Shown piece after piece: positions 54,388-63,558 of a stretch of 64,000 nucleotides of DNA. The notes beneath the pieces were generated by a model. The model searched no databases and had not been told where the DNA came from. It was given only the letters and a program-made list of their open reading frames with translations. Positions within the stretch are counted from its first letter, which is position 1. Every line of letters starts with the position of its first letter. Made by a program: the position numbers and the translations under genes. The stretch is taken from positions 62,001 to 126,000 of the forward strand of contig JAKBBP010000002.1 in assembly GCA_021808445.1 (NCBI GenBank), in the 5' to 3' direction. Source of the DNA: Pseudomonadota bacterium (GTDB lineage: Bacteria; Pseudomonadota; Gammaproteobacteria; Burkholderiales; Burkholderiaceae_C).

Positions 54388-56775
54388 TCAAAGAAGCCGG
54401 CCGGTGCCACGTGCGTCCGGCCCGAACATGGATGCGAAGGGCGCGATGCCCGACAGTGGCGGAAGTCGCCAGCTTCGCAGCCACGCCGGCAGGCGCCTCG
54501 GCTCGAGCGGCGGCGAGATCGCCATGCCCTGGCCGAAGTCCGCCTGCAGGTACTGCGCGTATTCCAGCAGGATCTGGGTCTCCAGCCCCTCGATGGTGAT
54601 CCCCAGGTCGAGCCGGCGCGCCAGGTCGACCAGCCCGGTCACCAGGGGCACCGCGCGGGGGTTGTTGGCGACGATGCCGTGCACCAGGCCCTGGTCCACC
54701 TTGACCATGTCGATGGGCAGGCTGTTGAGTCGCAGCAGGCTGCTGTAGCCGGCGCCCAGGTCGTCCAGCGCCAGGCGTACGCCCAGCGCGCGCAGGCGAT
54801 CGGTGGTGTCGCGCATGGTGGCCTGCGTGGCCACGTCGCGGTCCTCCAGGATCTCCAGGCTGAGCCGGCGTGGGTCGATGCCCCGGCGTTCCAGCGCGGA
54901 GCGCACCCAGTCCACGCAATCGGCGTGGCGCAGCGTGGAGGGAGGCAGGTTCAGCGACAGATCCAGCTTCAGCCCCTGGCGCTCCCAGTCGACCAGCGAC
55001 TGCAGCGACAGATGCAGGCCCTCGAGGAACAGGCGGTCGAGTTCGTGCTGCCCCAGCACCGGAAGGAAGCGCCCCGGCGTGAGCAGGGTGCGCTCGTCCA
55101 GTTGCAGGCGCGCCAGCGCCTCCACCCGGGTGCAGCGCTGCAGGCGCAGGTCGACGATGGGCTGCATGAACATGCGCAGCCCGCCGGCGAACAGGCGCTG
55201 GCGCCACAGCGCGCGCTCGTCGGCAGCCACCGCCGGCAGCGCGATGCCCTCGCCCACGCGCGCCAGCTCGGCCGCTACCGAGGAGCGCAGCGAGTCCAGC
55301 GCATGGCGCATCAGCTGGGTGTTGAACTGTCCGGGCAGGCGCCCGTACAGCTGCAACACCACCAGCACGTTGCCGGAGGCGTCCAGCACCGGCACGGCGA
55401 CCGAGCTGCGCACCCCCCGGGCCAACAGCTGCGCGGCCCAGTCGCGCCCCTGTCGCGCCGCGCGCGCGATGTCCGGGCCCAGCTCGATGCCCGCGCGCAG
55501 CCAGCTGCGCGCAAGCGCTCCCCCGCGCGCCTGGGCGGCATCCGGGTCGTGGGGCGTCGGCGCGGCCTCGCCACTCCAGGGTTCGTGGGCCGTGCTCTGC
55601 GCCTCCAGCACGAAGCCACCCCGTGCGTCCTGGGTGTAGACGGCGCAACACACCAGAAAAGGCAGCTGTTGCAGGGCCTCGACCACCATGTCCAGCAGGT
55701 CGCTGCGCCGGCGTGCCGCCTGCAGGGCCGCCGCCAGTTGCCGCAGGCGCTCGATCAGCTCATGGCGCAGGGCCTCGGCTCCCTGATGCTGGAACCCGAT
55801 GTCGGCCTCCATGCGTCGCAGCAGGGTGCCGAGCAGCAAGCTGCGCTCGCTCAGGCGCGCCGGGATGCGGTGCGCCAACCCGGCCACGGCCTGGTACAGC
55901 CGGCCCATCGCCCCCACACCCGCCTGCGCGGGCAGTCCCAGGGCCGCCAGCAGCCGGCCCAGGCCCTCGGCATGCTCACGGTGCCGGGACTTGCGCAGGC
56001 CCGGGGCGAGCAGCAGAGGCACATAGCTCCCGAGTCCGGGCAGCAATCCGACCGCGTCGCCCGCCGGCAGGCCCGAGACATCGTCCTCGGTGGCTTGCTC
56101 GCATAGCCCCAGGGCCTCGAGAAATTCCTCGTTGAGCCGCGGAAGCTGCGGGCCCAGGAAGCGCTGCAGCCACGTCATGGTCTCGGCGGTCTCGTCCCCG
56201 TAGGGATCGAGCGCTTCGCTGCGGCGCTGCAGATCCCGTTCGGCCTGGCTGAACACGGCGGCCTCGGCCAGCCCGAGCAGGCGTGAGGCGCTGGTGGCGT
56301 CCTGCGGGAACAAGGCGCAGCCCACCGAGGCCGAGAGCTTGCGGGTGCTGGATGCCGCGACGACGAAGGGCTCGCGCAGGGACTTGATCATGCGCTCGAC
56401 CACGCCGCGCCAGTCCTCGGCGGCGGCACCGCGCAGCAGCACCCCGATGGAGTCGGCACCGACCCGGGCCAGCATGTCGCTGCCTCCCAGGGCGCGCAGG
56501 CGTCGCGCAAGCTCGACCAGCACCGCGTCGCCTGCCTTCCAGCCCCAGGTCTCGTTGATGCTTCCGAAACGGTACACGTCCAGCACCAGCACCGCCAGGC
56601 GCGCGTCGGCACCCGGCAGGGCCGCCAGTTCGCTCACCCTGCGCTCCAGGGCGACGCGGGTGGCCAGGCCGGTCAGCGCATCGTGCGCGTCGCGGTTCGC
56701 GCAGCCCAGCGCGGCCAGCAGTCGAGACGGTGCGAAACGGCCGCCGGCTGCGAGTGGAAAGGATGGTGCGCCCAT
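54388..56775 (-). CDS. Degenerate GGDEF - globin-like - GAF - EAL protein
   Basis: A 795-residue protein. The N-terminal GGDEF domain is broken: the site reads GADSI at 106-110. A helical region (about 200-330) aligns with the globin-like domain of the paralogue encoded at 56895 but lacks the segment with its proximal histidine. A GAF domain spans about 340-500 (PFLVCCAVYTQD; VRSSVAVPVLDASGNVLVVL). The EAL domain starts near 530; Glu552 in VEALARL, LSLNLPPS, LSLEILEDRD, ALDDLGAGYSSL and VKVDQGLV are intact, so phosphodiesterase activity is likely. It is 69 bp upstream of the EAL-CBS-GGDEF gene. Confidence 0.85.
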   Translation of the reverse strand: MGAPSFPLAAGGRFAPSRLLAALGCANRDAHDALTGLATRVALERRVSELAALPGADARLAVLVLDVYRFGSINETWGWKAGDAVLVELARRLRALGGSDMLARVGADSIGVLLRGAAAEDWRGVVERMIKSLREPFVVAASSTRKLSASVGCALFPQDATSASRLLGLAEAAVFSQAERDLQRRSEALDPYGDETAETMTWLQRFLGPQLPRLNEEFLEALGLCEQATEDDVSGLPAGDAVGLLPGLGSYVPLLLAPGLRKSRHREHAEGLGRLLAALGLPAQAGVGAMGRLYQAVAGLAHRIPARLSERSLLLGTLLRRMEADIGFQHQGAEALRHELIERLRQLAAALQAARRRSDLLDMVVEALQQLPFLVCCAVYTQDARGGFVLEAQSTAHEPWSGEAAPTPHDPDAAQARGGALARSWLRAGIELGPDIARAARQGRDWAAQLLARGVRSSVAVPVLDASGNVLVVLQLYGRLPGQFNTQLMRHALDSLRSSVAAELARVGEGIALPAVAADERALWRQRLFAGGLRMFMQPIVDLRLQRCTRVEALARLQLDERTLLTPGRFLPVLGQHELDRLFLEGLHLSLQSLVDWERQGLKLDLSLNLPPSTLRHADCVDWVRSALERRGIDPRRLSLEILEDRDVATQATMRDTTDRLRALGVRLALDDLGAGYSSLLRLNSLPIDMVKVDQGLVHGIVANNPRAVPLVTGLVDLARRLDLGITIEGLETQILLEYAQYLQADFGQGMAISPPLEPRRLPAWLRSWRLPPLSGIAPFASMFGPDARGTGRLL

Positions 56776-56894
56776 GGCTCCCGCAAGAGGTGCGTTGCGG
56801 GCTATTTTTCTTCGGACGCTATTAAATCGGTATCAAGCTCCGAGCAGTATTGCGTGCCAGGTATTGCGTGCCAGCTTGCGGTGGCCGGGAGGGC

Positions 56895-59800
56895 TCAGTT
56901 GCGCGCCTGCTGCTGGGCGTGTTCGGCGCGCACGCGTCCGACCAGCCAGTGGGTCAGGCGCTCCCGCGCATCCCCGGCGGTGCTGCCATGCCCGCGGGCC
57001 TGGGCCTGCCAGGTCCGTACCTCCGCGGGCGCCGAGCGCGCCAGGAATTCGGCCAGGGCCGACGAAGCCTCGCGCCGCGGGCTGCGCGGGGCCATCCAGT
57101 GGGCGGCCAGGGCCCCCAGCCAGGTGCTCACCCTGGCTGGATCCACGTCCAGGCGCAGGCCAGCCAGCCAGCGCGGGAACTCGGCGGCCGGCATCGGCCG
57201 CGCCAGGGCGTATCCCTGGGCCAGGGTCGCGCCCAGCGCCAGCACGGCCTCCAGCACCCCCCGGTCCTCCGCGCCCTCCACCACGATCTGGCGTTCCAGG
57301 TCATGGCCCAGCTGGATGATCGCCCGCATGAGCCCCAGGGTCTGCAGCGGTGCGCGTCGCAATTCCAGGGTCAGTCCCTGGTCGAGCTTGATGCAGTCGA
57401 AGGGCAGCATGGACAGACGCTGCAGGCTGCTGTAGCCCGAGCCCAGGTCGTCCATCGCCAGGCGCACGCCCAGGGCCTTGAGGCCGTGCAGGGCGGCGCT
57501 CTGGGTACGCATGTCCACGTCCTGGTTTTCCAGCAGTTCCAGGGTCAGACGCTGCGGCGCCACGCCGTGGCGTCGCAGCGCCTGTTCCACCCAGCCGGTG
57601 CATTCGGGGTCGAGCAGCGTCGAGGGCGGCAGGTTCAGGGCCGCGTCCATGTGCAGGCCCTGGGCGTCCCAGGCTCGCAGCTGCAGGCACACCTGGTCCA
57701 GCCCCAGGCGCAGCAGACGGTCGAGCTCGGTATCCCCCAGGATGGGCAGGAAGCGCGAGGGGGCCAGCAGCGTGCCGTCGGCCAGGCGCAGGCGCGCGAG
57801 GGCCTCGACGCGCCGGCAGGAACCGTCGACCAGGTCCACCACGGGCTGCACGAACATCTCCAGGCCGCCCGAGAACAGGCGCTCCCGGCATCGCTGCGCC
57901 TGGATCTGGGCCAGGGGCTCGGAGGAGCTCGCGCGCCTGCACGATTGCCACACTCTTGCCGCATGTTGCTGCAGTGCCCGTGCGAACTGCTGCATGCCCG
58001 GGCTGGAGAACTGGTTCGGCCACGCGCCGAACAGGCCGAGCACGAATACCGGCTGCCCCTGCTCGCCGGGCACCGGGATGGCCAGCGCGCTGCGCACCCC
58101 CAAGTCGTCGGCCATGCCGCTCCAGGGCCGGACGCGGGGATCGCCGGCGTAGGAATTGCAATGCTGGATGCGCCCACTGTGCCAGGCCTGCACCAGCAGC
58201 CCGCTGTCGTCCGCGCCGGCGTTCTGCAGGCAGGCATCGAAGCTGGCCCGACGCAGCCACTCGACGATGGCGGCCGAGCGCGGGCCGGCGCCAGCCTCGC
58301 GCTGGAACACGCCGTGGGTGTCCGGGCGCATCACGTGGCAGGCCAGCAGGCCGGGCAGGCTGCCGACGGGCGCGATGAGCTCGTGCACCGCGTCGCGCCA
58401 CAGCGCCCGCGCCGGCAGCGTATCGGGCGTGAGCGCCGAGAAATAGGCCGAGGAGACCCCGGCCAGCGCCGCCATCTGCTCCTGCAGGTCGTCCTCCAGG
58501 CGCTCCTCGATCACGCGCAGCAGCTGGAAGCGCGCTCGTGCCGGCAGCGCGGAGTCACCCAGGGCCTCGCCGGCGAGGCGCCGGTACAGGCCCTGCGGGC
58601 GAATCATGTGTTCGGAGCTGACCCCCACCAGGGCGTGAATCTCGCCCAGGCGCCGGGCCTGGCGCAGCAAGGCCTCGCGCGAAGTCGCCGGGTCCAGCAC
58701 GAAGCGCAGGTGCTCGGCGTGGCGGGCGCGCAGCGCCTGCAGCTCGGCCGGACGCAGGCAGGCGAGGATGGCGCGCATCTGCAGGTCCCGGCCGATGTCG
58801 TCGTAGAAGGCCTGCGCGAAGCGCTCGGTGGCCTCGGCCAGCAGGGTGCGCACCCTGCCCAGCAGGCGGGCAGCTTCCGCACCGTAGGGGTCGAAGGAGG
58901 GGTCCTTCCCCGGTTCGGCCGACTGGCGCACGCCGAGCTGCCACCAGCGCCGGCGCTGCTGCTTGCGGGCCTTGACCTGATAGAGCGCGGCGTCGGCCTG
59001 GCGCAGCAGCGTGTCGCCGTCGGTACCGTCGCCGGGGAAGGTGGCCAGGCCCATGGTCATGCCCACGCTGGCCTGCACCGAGGCTCCCAGCGCGAAGGGC
59101 CGCTCGACCGCCCCGTGCAGGCGTTGCAGCAGCCGGCTGAGCTGGCGCGCCAGATGCCGGTCCTCGAGTTCCTCGATGACCACGACGAACTCGTCACCGC
59201 CCAGGCGCGCCAGGAAGTCGCATTCGCGCAGCAGCGAGCGCAGGCGCTGCGCGACGTCCTGCAGCAGGCGGTCGCCGGCGTCGTGGCCGAAACTGTCGTT
59301 GACCGGTTTGAAATCATCCAGGTCCAGCATGCCCACCGCGACCACGCGAGCCCTGCGCCGCGCCCGGGCCAGCGCCTGCGGAAGGTATTGCTCCAGCGCC
59401 CTGCGGTTGGGCAGGTCGGTGAGCAGATCGTGCAGGGCCTCGTGACGCAGGCGCTGCTGCAGGCGCGCCCGCTCGGTGACGTCCTGGAAGGTCCACACCG
59501 AGGTGTCTTCCTGGTCGCGGGTCAGACCCGCGGAGACATCGCAAAGCAGTTCCTCGCCGTCCCGGCGCAGCACCCGCACATCCATGGCCAGCGCGCTGCC
59601 GTGCTGGTGCAGGCGAGGGTAGAGGTTGCCCACCCGCACATACTCGGCCTGCGAGGCGTAGACCATGCGCGTGGAGCGCCCGACCAGTTGCGCGGGGTCG
59701 TCGTAGCCCAGCATGTGGGCGAAGCGCCGGTTGGCGCTGACGATGAAGCGCTCACGCACGACCACGATGCCGGCCAGCGTGTGGTCGAGCAGCGCATGCT

Positions 59801-60866
59801 GCAGGCCGGTGAGTTCGCGCTCGCGCCGGGCAGCGTCCAGACGGTCGAGACCCCGGGAGATGTTCTGCGCCAGTTCGGTCAGCAGGGTCTGCATCTGCTC
59901 GTCGAAGGCATCCTCGTCACCGTGCATCACCGTGAACACGCCCCACATGCCCTCGGCACGCCGGATGGGAAGCGTGGCCGTGGCGCGCATGCCGCATCGG
60001 GCGGCACGCTCGCGCCAGGGCTCGAGCATGGGCGAGCGCGCGAAGGAGGCGAGAAAATACGCACGCTGCTCGCGCCACGCATGTCCTGCCGCTCCCCGGC
60101 CTCCGGGCAGGTCCTCGCGCACCGAGAGCTCCAGTCCCTCCATGTAGGTGCGTTCGCCGGCGCTGGCCAGGAAGCGCAGGGTTCCCTCGTCGTCCGGTCG
60201 GCCCACCCAGGCCAGGCGCAGGCCTCCGTCGGCCACGGTGATGTCGCAGATGCCCTGCAGCATGGCCTGCTCGTCCGCCGCCTGCGCGATCAGCTGGTTG
60301 GAGCGGGCCAGCACCGCGGTGAAGTCCACGCGGCGCTGCAGGCGCCGCCGCTCCCGCGCCAGGCGCTGCGCCGCGCGCCGGGCCTCCAGCACGTCCAGCG
60401 CCTGGCGCGCCATGGCGCGCATGAGCTCGCGCTGTCGCGGGAGCAGGGGGCGTGCCCTGGAGTCGCCCACCCACAGCACGGCGATTTCCCGGCCCTGTTC
60501 GTCGTGCAGGCTCTCGCGCTCGCACAGACCCGGCGCGCCGGGTACGGTCGAGGCCTGCGCGGCGCGCAGCAAGGCCCTGCAGGCGCCGTCCCCGGTGTCG
60601 CCGTGCAGGCCCTGCAGCCATTCGTCCTCGTCGCGCAGGCGCAACACGGCGGCCGCGACCTCGAGGGCCTGCGCGGCCACGGCGGCTGCCTGGTCCAGCC
60701 AGGCACTCTCGCACTCGGGCGAGGCAGCCTGCGCACCCGGCCGCCAGGGCGCATCGGCGCCCGGGCCTTGCGCCGGGGCGGCCCCGGCCCCTGGAAGGAC
60801 CGTGGCCGATGCCGGATCGGGGGACGCTGGCTGCGAAGCTGGCGGGGGCGGTCTCTGCGATGTCAT
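56895..60866 (-). CDS. GAF-GAF-PAS-GGDEF-globin-like-GAF-EAL cyclic-di-GMP enzyme
   Basis: A 1323-residue sensor enzyme. Two GAF-like domains (about 60-180 and 190-350) precede a PAS domain (about 360-470; VSANRRFAHMLGYDD). The GGDEF domain has LGGDEF at 555-560 and the RECD inhibitory site, so it looks active. A globin-like domain follows (about 630-790), with presumed heme ligand His744 in GEIHALVGVSSEHM. A GAF domain (about 820-990) and an EAL domain (VEALARL, AALNLPPS, AMDDLGSGYSSL, IKLDQGL) complete the protein. Both catalytic domains look intact. The start is either 60866 (MTSQRPPPP) or a GTG at 60944. Confidence 0.85.
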   Translation of the reverse strand: MTSQRPPPPASQPASPDPASATVLPGAGAAPAQGPGADAPWRPGAQAASPECESAWLDQAAAVAAQALEVAAAVLRLRDEDEWLQGLHGDTGDGACRALLRAAQASTVPGAPGLCERESLHDEQGREIAVLWVGDSRARPLLPRQRELMRAMARQALDVLEARRAAQRLARERRRLQRRVDFTAVLARSNQLIAQAADEQAMLQGICDITVADGGLRLAWVGRPDDEGTLRFLASAGERTYMEGLELSVREDLPGGRGAAGHAWREQRAYFLASFARSPMLEPWRERAARCGMRATATLPIRRAEGMWGVFTVMHGDEDAFDEQMQTLLTELAQNISRGLDRLDAARRERELTGLQHALLDHTLAGIVVVRERFIVSANRRFAHMLGYDDPAQLVGRSTRMVYASQAEYVRVGNLYPRLHQHGSALAMDVRVLRRDGEELLCDVSAGLTRDQEDTSVWTFQDVTERARLQQRLRHEALHDLLTDLPNRRALEQYLPQALARARRRARVVAVGMLDLDDFKPVNDSFGHDAGDRLLQDVAQRLRSLLRECDFLARLGGDEFVVVIEELEDRHLARQLSRLLQRLHGAVERPFALGASVQASVGMTMGLATFPGDGTDGDTLLRQADAALYQVKARKQQRRRWWQLGVRQSAEPGKDPSFDPYGAEAARLLGRVRTLLAEATERFAQAFYDDIGRDLQMRAILACLRPAELQALRARHAEHLRFVLDPATSREALLRQARRLGEIHALVGVSSEHMIRPQGLYRRLAGEALGDSALPARARFQLLRVIEERLEDDLQEQMAALAGVSSAYFSALTPDTLPARALWRDAVHELIAPVGSLPGLLACHVMRPDTHGVFQREAGAGPRSAAIVEWLRRASFDACLQNAGADDSGLLVQAWHSGRIQHCNSYAGDPRVRPWSGMADDLGVRSALAIPVPGEQGQPVFVLGLFGAWPNQFSSPGMQQFARALQQHAARVWQSCRRASSSEPLAQIQAQRCRERLFSGGLEMFVQPVVDLVDGSCRRVEALARLRLADGTLLAPSRFLPILGDTELDRLLRLGLDQVCLQLRAWDAQGLHMDAALNLPPSTLLDPECTGWVEQALRRHGVAPQRLTLELLENQDVDMRTQSAALHGLKALGVRLAMDDLGSGYSSLQRLSMLPFDCIKLDQGLTLELRRAPLQTLGLMRAIIQLGHDLERQIVVEGAEDRGVLEAVLALGATLAQGYALARPMPAAEFPRWLAGLRLDVDPARVSTWLGALAAHWMAPRSPRREASSALAEFLARSAPAEVRTWQAQARGHGSTAGDARERLTHWLVGRVRAEHAQQQARN

Positions 60867-61170
60867 GGTGGGAAAGGAGCGAGCCTTGCGGGCGCCGTGC
60901 CCGGCACATGCCGGCCCGGTGGGCGCGCGACACCGATCCAGCACAGGTCCACGCGCGATGGGTGGCCCATTGTCGGGTGCATGGGCGCCACGGTGGCGTG
61001 AACAATGTCACGAAATCACAGCTGGATTGCGTTTTCCGGGGCGGGCCGGATGCACGGCCGGCTCCGCAGACGGAAAATCGAGGCAAGCATTGCGGGAAGA
61101 CGCGCCTGCGCGTCCTCTCGCTCCAGGATTTCGGGAAACTTCCACACCGACGCCAAGGGACGGGAACCAG
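60867..61170. other. Intergenic region between divergent cyclic-di-GMP genes
   Basis: The 304 bp hold no gene I can support. A perfect palindrome GACGCGC-CT-GCGCGTC (61099-61114) lies 57 bp before the rightward start codon. I found no convincing promoter and no resemblance to a cyclic-di-GMP riboswitch. Confidence 0.5.
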
Positions 61171-63543
61171 GTGCATCACGAGCCTCCATCGCAGGCCGCC
61201 ACGCGGCCGGCGTCACGCAAGCGCCGGCTGGGCGCGCAGCAACAGGCGCAGCTGCTCGAGTCGCTGGGCCTGGTGGCCCTGGCCCAGGCGGTGGCCTGCG
61301 CGGCCTGCGCGTGGCTGTTCGCGCCGCATGCGGGGGAACTCGCGGCGACGTCCTGGGCGTTGCTGGTGCTGGGCCTGCAATCCTCGGCGCTGCTGCTGCG
61401 CCGGCACATGCCTTTGTCGAACGCGCAGGCCAGGGTCCGCGCGGGGGGCGGGTCCGCTCCCCTGCATCGCCTGCTGCGCGGCGCCGGCGTCGTGCATGGC
61501 CTGCTGTGGGGCCTGATGCCCTGGTGGCTGGCTCCGCGCGCTGGCTTCGCGGCGGGCCTGGCTGCCTTCATCGTGGCCGGCATGGCCGGCGGCGTGGCGC
61601 TGGCCCTGGCCTTCGATGCCGTCGCCGCGCTGGGCTTCGCGGCCGGCGCGCTGTTGCCCCTGGTGCTCTGGCTGAGCCTGGGAGGCGCCGCGGCCTGGCA
61701 TCTGGCGGCCCTGCTGGGAGCGGCGTACCTGCTGTTCGTGGTGCTGGCCGTGCACGCCACGCAGCAGCGCTTCCTGCGCGGCCAGACCTGGCAGTCGCGC
61801 GCGCTGCGGGAAATGCGGCTGCGCGAGCTCCAGGCGGTGCGCGCGCATCGCATGGCGCGGCTGAACGCCCTGCTGGTGGAACTGGGCCAGCTGGGCGCGC
61901 AGGCCGAGGACATGGATCTCTTCCGCCAGGCCGTGTGCCGCGTGGCCGTGCAGCGCGGGGGTCTGAGCCAGGCCTGGATCGGACGCCCGGACCGCAGCGG
62001 GCAGGCCCTGGAGCCCCTGGCCGGTTTCGCCGCACGCGAGGCCGCGAAGCCCCTGCCGGGGCGCGAGCTGGCCTTGCGCGCGTGCCAGGAAGCGCAAGCC
62101 TGCTTCGACTACGCGTCGGCCGAGGCGCAGGATGCGCGGCAGGGCACGAGGGAGCTGCCGGGCGAGCGGGGCCTGCCGGGAGAGCCCTCGTCCGGTACCT
62201 CGGATGGGCTCGCGAATTCGTCGGGCGTCTGGGTGGCCGCGCTGCCGCTGCATGACGGAGCATCCCCCCAGGCGGGACAGGAATCGGTGCTGGTCCTGTG
62301 CCTGGACGAACCCGAGGTGGTGGATGCAGCCACCACGGAGGTGCTGCTCAACGTGGGCCTGGCGGTGCAGCGCGCCATGCAGGCGCTGGAGCAGCGCCGC
62401 CGCATGGAGCAGTTGCAGCGCCTGTACCGTGCCTTGATGCGCGAGGGCGACGTGCTGCTGCAGGCGCGAAGCGTACCCGACATGTTGCTTCGCACCTGCC
62501 AGACCCTGACCGACGGCACCCAGTTCCACGCCGCCTGGATGGCTCGCCCGGACGAGAGCGGACGCATCGAGGTGATCGCCCGCGCCGGCAGCGGGGCCGA
62601 GCAGCTGGACGCCTTGCGCATCAGCCTGCACGACAACGACAGATCTCCGCTGGCGATCCGTGTATGGGACAGCCACCGCAGCGCCTGCTGCAACGACTTG
62701 CTGGGCGACCCTCGCATGGAGCCGTGGCGCGCTTCGATGAGCCGCCACGAATGGCGCGCGGCGCTGGCCGAGCCGGTGTTCCGCGGCGGTTCCCTCTGGG
62801 CGGTGCTGGTGTTCGTGTCCCCGCAGCGCGACGCCTTCGACCACGCGACCAGCGAGCTGTGCCAGCGCGTGGCCGAACTGCTGGGACACGGCCTGGATGA
62901 ACTGGACACCAAGCGTCGGCTCAACGACCTGCAGCTGGAGGAGTCGCACCGCGCGCGCCACGACCTGCTGACCGGCCTGCCCAACCGCTTCGCGCTGACC
63001 CAGTACCTGCCGCAGGCCCTGGCCGCGGCGCGGCGCGACGGCAGCGTGCTGGCGGTGGGCATGCTCGACCTGGACGATTTCAAGCCGGTGAACGACACCT
63101 GGGGCCACGACGTGGGCGACATGCTGCTGCGCGAGATCGCCCAGCGCCTGCGCGCGGCGATCCGCAAGTTCGACGTGCTGGTGCGACTGGGCGGCGACGA
63201 GTTCGTCGTGGTCATCGAGCAGATCGACGCCGACCATGTGCTGGAGCAGCTGGGCGACGTGCTGCGTCGCCTGCACGCGGCCGTCGAGCAGGCCTTCGAG
63301 CTGGCGCCAGGCTGCAGGGTGAGCGTGGGCATGTCCATGGGGCTGGCCCTGTTCCCGCTGGACGCGCAGGATCCGGAGGGCCTTGTGCGCCAGGCGGATG
63401 CCGCGATGTACCAGGCCAAGTTGCACAAGCGCGACCGCGCACGCTGGTGGCAACTGGCACCGGCGTCCGGCGCCAGGCTCGAGGGCGGTGCTCCGCGGGC
63501 CGTGCCGCAATTGCAGATGGTGTCGTCGTCGCGAGGGACCTGA
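61171..63543 (+). CDS. Membrane-anchored GAF-GAF-GGDEF diguanylate cyclase
   Basis: A 790-residue protein. The N-terminal 200 residues contain about five hydrophobic segments (for example GLAAFIVAGMAGGVALAL and LLGAAYLLFVVLAV), so it is membrane-anchored. Two GAF-like domains follow (about 230-400 and 420-590; AWIGRPDRSGQ and AWMARPDESGR). The C-terminal GGDEF domain has the active LGGDEF at 674-678 and the RKFD inhibitory site; there is no EAL domain. Synthesis of cyclic-di-GMP from two GTP is expected. The start is GTG at 61171 after GGGA, because the membrane segments begin soon after. It is divergent from the globin-containing enzyme. Confidence 0.87.
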   Translation: MHHEPPSQAATRPASRKRRLGAQQQAQLLESLGLVALAQAVACAACAWLFAPHAGELAATSWALLVLGLQSSALLLRRHMPLSNAQARVRAGGGSAPLHRLLRGAGVVHGLLWGLMPWWLAPRAGFAAGLAAFIVAGMAGGVALALAFDAVAALGFAAGALLPLVLWLSLGGAAAWHLAALLGAAYLLFVVLAVHATQQRFLRGQTWQSRALREMRLRELQAVRAHRMARLNALLVELGQLGAQAEDMDLFRQAVCRVAVQRGGLSQAWIGRPDRSGQALEPLAGFAAREAAKPLPGRELALRACQEAQACFDYASAEAQDARQGTRELPGERGLPGEPSSGTSDGLANSSGVWVAALPLHDGASPQAGQESVLVLCLDEPEVVDAATTEVLLNVGLAVQRAMQALEQRRRMEQLQRLYRALMREGDVLLQARSVPDMLLRTCQTLTDGTQFHAAWMARPDESGRIEVIARAGSGAEQLDALRISLHDNDRSPLAIRVWDSHRSACCNDLLGDPRMEPWRASMSRHEWRAALAEPVFRGGSLWAVLVFVSPQRDAFDHATSELCQRVAELLGHGLDELDTKRRLNDLQLEESHRARHDLLTGLPNRFALTQYLPQALAAARRDGSVLAVGMLDLDDFKPVNDTWGHDVGDMLLREIAQRLRAAIRKFDVLVRLGGDEFVVVIEQIDADHVLEQLGDVLRRLHAAVEQAFELAPGCRVSVGMSMGLALFPLDAQDPEGLVRQADAAMYQAKLHKRDRARWWQLAPASGARLEGGAPRAVPQLQMVSSSRGT

Positions 63544-63558
63544 GCAGGCACCGGGGAC

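Noticed and set aside
60867-61170. Cyclic-di-GMP riboswitch between the divergent cyclic-di-GMP genes
   Set aside because: I could not find the conserved GEMM core or tetraloop-receptor arrangement; only a GC palindrome is visible.
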